From Costus lasius (Eukaryota > Streptophyta > Magnoliopsida > Zingiberales > Costaceae), in assembly GCA_027563935.2 (NCBI GenBank), contig CM050449.1, forward strand, positions 17,940,735 through 18,004,734: 64,000 nucleotides of DNA, in the 5' to 3' direction. This document shows, piece after piece, positions 58,978 to 64,000 of this stretch. Position numbers and translations under genes: made by a program. The notes below the pieces were generated by a model. That model saw only the letters and a program-made list of their open reading frames with translations, was not told the DNA's origin and did not search any database. The number at the start of each line of letters is the position of its first letter. Within the stretch, counting starts at the first letter, position 1.

Positions 58978-60963
58978 TGTTGGTGTATATGCCCTAGCAC
59001 CTAATATTGGTCTATTATTGTACTACTTAACATTGATATTTATATATCATTCTGGCATTGTCATTATCATCATTTGTTTACATTTGCAAATGTGTACTTA
59101 TGTGATAATGTCTCTGGAGACAGATTGGATCTGTACTCAAACTTTTTGTCCCCAGTCAAGTACCTTAGCAGATATGGGACAGCTATGGTACATCAGAGAC
59201 TGGTATATGGGCTAGTTAGGTACGAAACGCTAACGCAGACACATGGGTATATCAGTGGTAGATATATTGGATCGACCCGCTGTGAGGCAATGACTTGGTG
59301 TCATGAGTTATCCTCACAAGTGACAGGAGATGTGTTGATCCCTAGACTTGAGGTCATTAACTCCTCTATGTGGTTAGGGATATGCTTTGATACAACCTAA
59401 CATCTCGCTGTAGTTGGGAGGTCATAACGATTGTCATTGAGTATGTCACGACCCATATGAGAAGATCAATTGACAGATAGAGGATTTGCCCCTTCCTGAG
59501 GGAAGCTTGATATTCATAGAGCCCCTTATGGTTCTATGACTGAAAGTGTATGGCCATACCCAGGTGAGAACCTGATTTAGTCATAACCATGTGATTGGGT
59601 TAAAACAAGTGGTGACACACTCGTCCAATTGGATATCAGTTTGGCAAAGGGACTATAATACATCAGTGCCTAGTTGCGATGATGGGGATGTCGATGTCAA
59701 TATCCATTCCGATGACTTGGGTAGCAGCGATGCACTGCTAGGTGCCACTCACTGCTTGTGATGACCTTAGGTCAGCACTTCCAACGTCAAAGGAACCTAC
59801 AGGGTCGCACACCTTGATCGGATAGCCTTTGGATTGAGTTATTGGCTAATTCAGATCTATTTGGGAGATTCATCAGCGCAAATGAGCCTAATGAGATGGA
59901 AGAAATTTATTAAGGCCAACTTCCATTTTTGGCATATTAACTAAATTAACCATGGTTAACCTCGTTTGACCTTGGGTTAAATTGGATTGGATCAAATGGG
60001 TTGATTAACATGCATAATGGACCTTGGGCTAGGCCCATTATATAGTTGGGCTTACTGATAAGTTAATTGGGTTTAAGGAGAAGAAAAGGTAAGTGCATAT
60101 TTAACCCTAGTTAGACTAGGGTTAGCGCCTATGCCTTAATTAATATCATGTGATTAATTAAAGTTGATTTTGAATTAATCATTTGAGATAAAATATGGGC
60201 TAATTAATTAATTAATTAGAGTCTTATTTTTGTGGAGATTTAATAGAGCTAATTTTATTTAAATTAAGTAGAGTCCTAATTGAATTAGGATTTAATTAAT
60301 ATCATGTGATTAATTAAAGTTGATTTTGAATTAATCATTTGAGATAAAATAGAGGCTAATTAATTAATTAATTAGAGTCCTATTTTTGTGGAGATTTAAT
60401 AGAGCTGATTTTATTTAAATTAATTAGAGTCCTAATTGGATTAAGATTTAATTAATTAATTTCTAAAATCATACTCTCCTAATTCTTCTCCAAGCCACAC
60501 ATGATCTCTATAAAAAAGACCCTACCCCGCCCCTCTCATGGCACTAATTCCTCTTGGAGGCGTGGAGACAAGTGGAGGGGCGAAAACTTGGGGTTCTTAG
60601 AGATTTTCTCCTCTTCTTCCATCAAGACTAAAGAAATCTTCTTCCGCTTCTTCTCTTGGTGCTTCCCCACCTTGGTGATTGGTGCAGGTGTTCAAGAGGA
60701 ACTCCCTTGGCGTGGATTTTCTTCCCGAGGCTAGCACCGGGCGTGGAAGAAGAAGACTTGAAGCATCCGTGTGTGTGAGACTACAGAGGGCGCACACTTG
60801 GGCGCCTACATCGACATCGTCTCAAATTGCTTCAAGGTACCTTCTCATCTCATGGTGTCGACTCCCTTGCATGACGATCTTCACTAGGTTTTTGGGACAG
60901 GCCTGTTTCGGGGTTATTCTTCCGTTGTGCTTTCTATGAAAATTTTTTAAAATATCCCCGATA
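58978..60963 (+). mobile_element. solo LTR of the long-LTR copia family
   Basis: It begins TGTTGGTGTATATGCCC and matches the copia LTRs of 13638-33444 along its length in plus orientation. GTGTA occurs at 58973-58977 and 60964-60968. The 3' end is CCCCGATA instead of ..CCCAACA, so the last bases have diverged or been deleted. No internal sequence is present. It contains a 156-bp tandem duplication. Confidence 0.85.
60136..60447 (+). repeat. 156-bp tandem duplication within the solo LTR
   Basis: Units 60136-60291 and 60292-60447 are nearly identical (TTAATTAATATCATGTG..). The other copia LTRs carry shorter AATCCTAAT/ATTAGGATT repeats at the matching place. Confidence 0.9.
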
Positions 60964-61019
60964 GTGTATACTAGGAGGGATGGGAAAATAGGAAGGATAA
61001 ATGGAAATATATGAAGAAT

Positions 61020-62160
61020 GGGAAAATAGGAAGGAAGTGAAATATAGGAGGATGAAATCTGCCACGTGAAAATCACGTGTTCGAAAAATCCAGTGTGCAT
61101 CTACTTCCACGAGCCGAGCGCCCTTCTACGAGCGGCATCCGCGACGTCCGTCTGCGAGAGGCCAAGACGTCTGCAAGCTTTTGTCCATGAGCGGCGTCCG
61201 TCTGTAAGAGGCGAAGACATCTGCAAGCTTTTGTCCACAAGCAGCGTTCGTGAGCTTTCGTCCGCCAGCGGTGTCCGTGAGCGGCGAGCAGGGCAGCGAG
61301 TGGCGAACTCCGGCGAAGTGGGGCAGCGAGCGGCGTCCATCCGCAAGCTTTCGTCTGCGAATGGCGAAATCCAGCGGAGTGGGGCAGTGAGCGGCGTCCG
61401 TCCGCAAGCTTTCATTTGCGAGCTTTCGTTCATGATTCATCTGCGAGCAGCGAAATCCAACGGAGCGGGGCAGCGAGCGGCATCCGCGAGCTTTCATCTG
61501 CGATTTGTCTGTGAGCGCCGAAATCCAGTGGAGTGGGGCAGCGAGCGGTGTCCGTCCGCATGCTTTCGTCTGCGAGCGGAGAAATCCAGCGAAGTAGGGT
61601 AGCAAGTGGCGTCCGTCCACAAGCTTTTGTCTGTGAGTGGCGTCTGCGAGCTTTCATCTGCGATTCGTCTATGAGCAGCGAAATCCAACGGAGTGGGGCA
61701 GTGAGCAGCGTTCATCCGCAAGCTTTCGTCTGCGTGCGGCGTATGTGAGCTTTCGTCTGTTATTCATCTACGAGCGGCGAAATCCAATGGAGCGGGGCAA
61801 CAAGCGGTGTCCATCCGCAAGCTTTTGTCTGCGAGCGGTGAAATTTAGTAGGGCAGTGAGCATGGTCCACAAGCGGTGAGATCCAGCGAGACGGCGAGCA
61901 GCGTCCACGAGCTAGCAAAGACGTCTGCGAGAGGTGAAGACGTCCACAAGCTGGCGAAAAAGTCAGCAAGAGGTGAAGACGTCTACAAACTGGCGAAGTT
62001 GTCTACGAGAGGTGAAGACATCCACGACGGTTCGGCGTCCGCGAGCGCATCAAGCATTCAACGAGGGATTTTTCCCTCTCCTATCTATCTAATTTTTTCT
62101 TCTCTTAATCCATCCATTCCAATATACGAGGGATTTTTTTTCAACTCATCCCTTTCACCC
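61020..62160. repeat. GC-rich tandem-repeat block with AT-rich ends
   Basis: At least eight units, each beginning GGGCAGYGAGCGGCGTCC and continuing CGCAAGCTTTCGTCTGCGAG then GCGAAATCCAGCGGAGTG, start near 61320, 61382, 61468, 61536, 61597, 61696, 61795 and 61851 (56-99 bp apart). Shorter related words extend from 61100 to 62040. The outer parts are AT-rich. A CACGTGAAAATCACGTG palindrome lies near 61061. The repeats open long frames on both strands, which I do not consider genes. It resembles the interior of 56014-56684, in the opposite orientation. Confidence 0.75.
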
Positions 62161-62204
62161 TAAAATTCATCTACATTCTTCCTCATAAACAAGCTGTAAA
62201 TGTC

Positions 62205-62400
62205 TTGATTGCATGGCCTAAAGGCGGTCGCCTCCGGAGCGGGAGATTGTACGTTTGAGTCCCATCATGATTGTCAGGTTCAGATTAGTAAATAGAATAA
62301 TCATGTCAGGGTCTCACATACATGCAAATGAATCTGGAATGTGTTTTTTAATATTAGCCTATTTAATATTCAAATCAGGCTAAGGTCGAGCGTTTTTTAC
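62205..62400 (+). mobile_element. possible SINE with tRNA-like head
   Basis: TGGCCTAAAGG (62214-62224) fits the RNA polymerase III A box TRGYNNANNGG exactly. GTTTGAGTC (62253-62261) fits the B box with one mismatch, at normal spacing. A target duplication and 3' tail were not identified, so it may also be a decayed tRNA-like sequence. Confidence 0.4.
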
Positions 62401-62727
62401 CTTTTTAACACAATTTGACAACCGAGAAAGCCATTCTCTAAAAAATGCAAAAAGGAGCAAACTTTTTCAAGACTGGATGATCGATAATGATAGTCTATAG
62501 AAATATTTCTGTTCTGACTAAAAAATGTGCAAATATTCTAGCTGCAGCTATGAATGAAGTGCTCTCATTGCTTTTTTTTTCCCTTAAAAATGTCAAAACT
62601 CTCTTGCTTAGAGATCAACTTTCTAGCTGTAGAAGCCAATACAATTATACCAGCATCAGCCGGGGGCATTCGCCGCTTGTCTCATCTGGGTATACAAAAA
62701 TTCGCCAGTTCCTCCAAAAGATAATTT
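62401..62727. other. 3' flank of the right-edge gene
   Basis: No independent gene seen. It probably includes the 3' UTR of the minus-strand gene ending at 62728. Confidence 0.5.
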
Positions 62728-64000
62728 TCAGTCCATGTCAGAAACCTCATCTTCGTCTTCATCAAGTATGTAAACCATGGCATGTCTTCTCGATGTAAAA
62801 ACACAGGCAAGACCCCTAGAAGCTGCAAGAAGAATTCACACATCAGAATACAGGTTCTGAACGAATCGAAGCAAATAATCAAGAGGAATTGGTTTTCCTG
62901 GAATCGAAATCCTGATGTTAGGTACTCATGAGCAACCTACAGTCAATGTCATTATGGTTTCAGCCGACTCCAGGTCAGTGTATAATTTTGGGGTTTGTGG
63001 GATTGCAAAACTTTTTAGCTCTGTAGTCTTAAAAGTACAGGGTTTTCTTTTGGTACAAGAAGTGAGTTAAAATAACTTGTATATGGTAACAATCATCTTA
63101 CAGTAAACTGCCAGCGTGATGCAGGACCAAAACTAATGACAATCGCAAATATGATAAATTTTGCTAATATAACATGAATTCAACTTAATTCTTAAAGTAT
63201 GGCCAAACAGCATCTTCATAATCTAGAACGTATGCACAAATAAAACACAGCATAAAACGTATCCTTACCACTAACCGCCAGCGGACTTGTCACCGTATCA
63301 GGGATATAACGCACTTTGCCATTATCCAAAATCATATCTGTAGCGGAATCCTGGTGCATGGTAGAATGATTTGGTTCAATAGATATTCAAGATTTCCAAG
63401 TGATCAAATGAACACTTTTCACCTTGAAAATAAACTATGTAACAAATTAGCATGCATCATACTAAACATTTAGTATTCAGGAGTATATGAATCATTTCAG
63501 ATTATCTTCATGTACGCCACAAAAATATTATATAAGTTGCCATAAGCTACTCCTTACATCCAGTATTGTTAAATAGCCGCAATAACAGCACTATAGCGTT
63601 TTTCCATAGCGGTTTTTGAGCAATCCGCTATGAAATACTATAGCACCGCTATAGCGGATAGGATCACATTATTATGTGATTAAGTTTGAGAAATTAAAAT
63701 TATAACTTGAATTGAGTTAGTAATATGTTATCTTTCTTTATATAATTTATTTGATTTTTATACAGCTTAATTTATTAGATATATTACATATATTTCAAAT
63801 GTTATACTTATTTTTATGTATATAATATATATTTCAAATGCAATCTGACTTTCGCTATTTGCCCGCAACACAATACGCTATATTATATTGCGGATTTTTA
63901 ATTTTTCGCTATTTTCCGTGATCCGTTATTAATAACACTGCTTACATTTAATCCACACCACATTTCCTTGACCCAAATTTTCCGGGGGTCTTCTAATTCA
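62728..64000 (-). CDS. 3' exons of an unrecognised plant gene
   Basis: Three minus-strand exons fit together: 63946-64000 (open to the window edge, ending before GTAAGC), 63269-63350 (after ..CACCAG, before GTAAGG) and 62728-62822 (after TTCTTGCAG, ending TGA). The phases agree: phase 0 at the first join, phase 1 at the second. The peptide reads [18 protein letters not shown], then [18 protein letters not shown], then [19 protein letters not shown] followed by an acidic tail ending EDEVSDMD. The composition and conserved-looking splice sites indicate a real gene, but I do not recognise the protein. The reading of the first exon depends on the window edge. The intron 63351-63945 is largely made of a MITE. 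Further exons lie outside the window. Confidence 0.65.
63561..63940. mobile_element. hAT-type MITE in an intron
   Basis: The ends are CAGTATTGTTAAATAGC and, reverse-complemented from the right, CAGTGTTATTAATAACGG. The target copies are CTTACATC (63553-63560) and CTTACATT (63941-63948). The interior has the GCTATAGCGG / CGCTATTT words frequent in plant MITEs. 380 bp. Its right target copy overlaps the GTAAG splice donor of the neighbouring exon. Confidence 0.85.

Noticed and set aside
61066..61721. Protein-coding gene with internal repeats (178 aa plus, 164 aa minus)
   Set aside because: Frames are open on both strands because of the tandem DNA repeat; no start context, introns or domain.

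Overview
This is nuclear DNA of a flowering plant. Small intron-containing plant genes (a SEC61 gamma gene, a CMC2-type twin-CX9C gene and the ends of two further genes) sit in a mass of LTR retrotransposons, hAT-type MITEs, a short truncated LINE and AT-rich spacer. I cannot name the species. The retroelement families and LTR lengths are compatible with a large-genome angiosperm, possibly a non-grass monocot, but that is a guess.

Layout. 1-304 is the 3' end of an unrecognised membrane-protein gene. 2474-3425 is a decayed hAT-like element. About 3971-7083 is a decayed Ty1/copia element on the minus strand. 7163-35463 is a Ty3/gypsy (Tekay-like) element with 1.45-1.48 kb LTRs and the target duplication ATAAT. 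It is split by a Tat/Retand-like solo LTR (10036-11467, duplication ACTAT) and by a whole Ty1/copia element (13638-33444, minus strand, duplication CGGGG). That copia element carries an Athila-type element (15112-25005, duplication GTCGT) in its 3' LTR and a hAT MITE (32184-32703) in its 5' LTR. The insertion order can be read directly from the boundaries and is four levels deep below the first copia remnant.

36378-36732 is SEC61 gamma (two coding exons). 41253-46930 is a double palindrome built from copies of a gag-protease-only gypsy element, with a hAT MITE in one arm. 47498-50998 is a compact gag-only gypsy element with PBS, PPT and the duplication ATTAG. 54201-54904 is CMC2 (three coding exons). 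56.0-57.5 kb holds a GC-rich repeat element, a fold-back MITE and a 5'-truncated LINE. 58978-60963 is a solo LTR of the same copia family. 61.0-62.2 kb is a GC-rich tandem-repeat block. The right edge carries three minus-strand exons of an unrecognised gene with a hAT MITE in one intron.

The most unusual feature is in the Athila-type element. Its left LTR is inverted, so both outer ends are U3 ends, yet the whole unit is flanked by a perfect 5-bp target duplication. Where the inverted LTR meets the internal region there is not the normal 18-nt primer-binding site but a complete 75-nt copy of tRNA-Asp including the 3' CCA. The other end of the same element has the ordinary 18-nt PBS. This looks like reverse transcription that ran through the whole tRNA primer, switched template, and produced an integrated molecule. 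A second unusual feature is a set of eight evenly spaced (about 48 bp), partly covarying hairpins in the leader of the Tekay-like element.

No CRISPR, bacterial operon or rRNA gene was seen. All transposon proteins here are broken by stops or frameshifts. Boundaries given by target duplications are exact; domain edges inside decayed elements are approximate.
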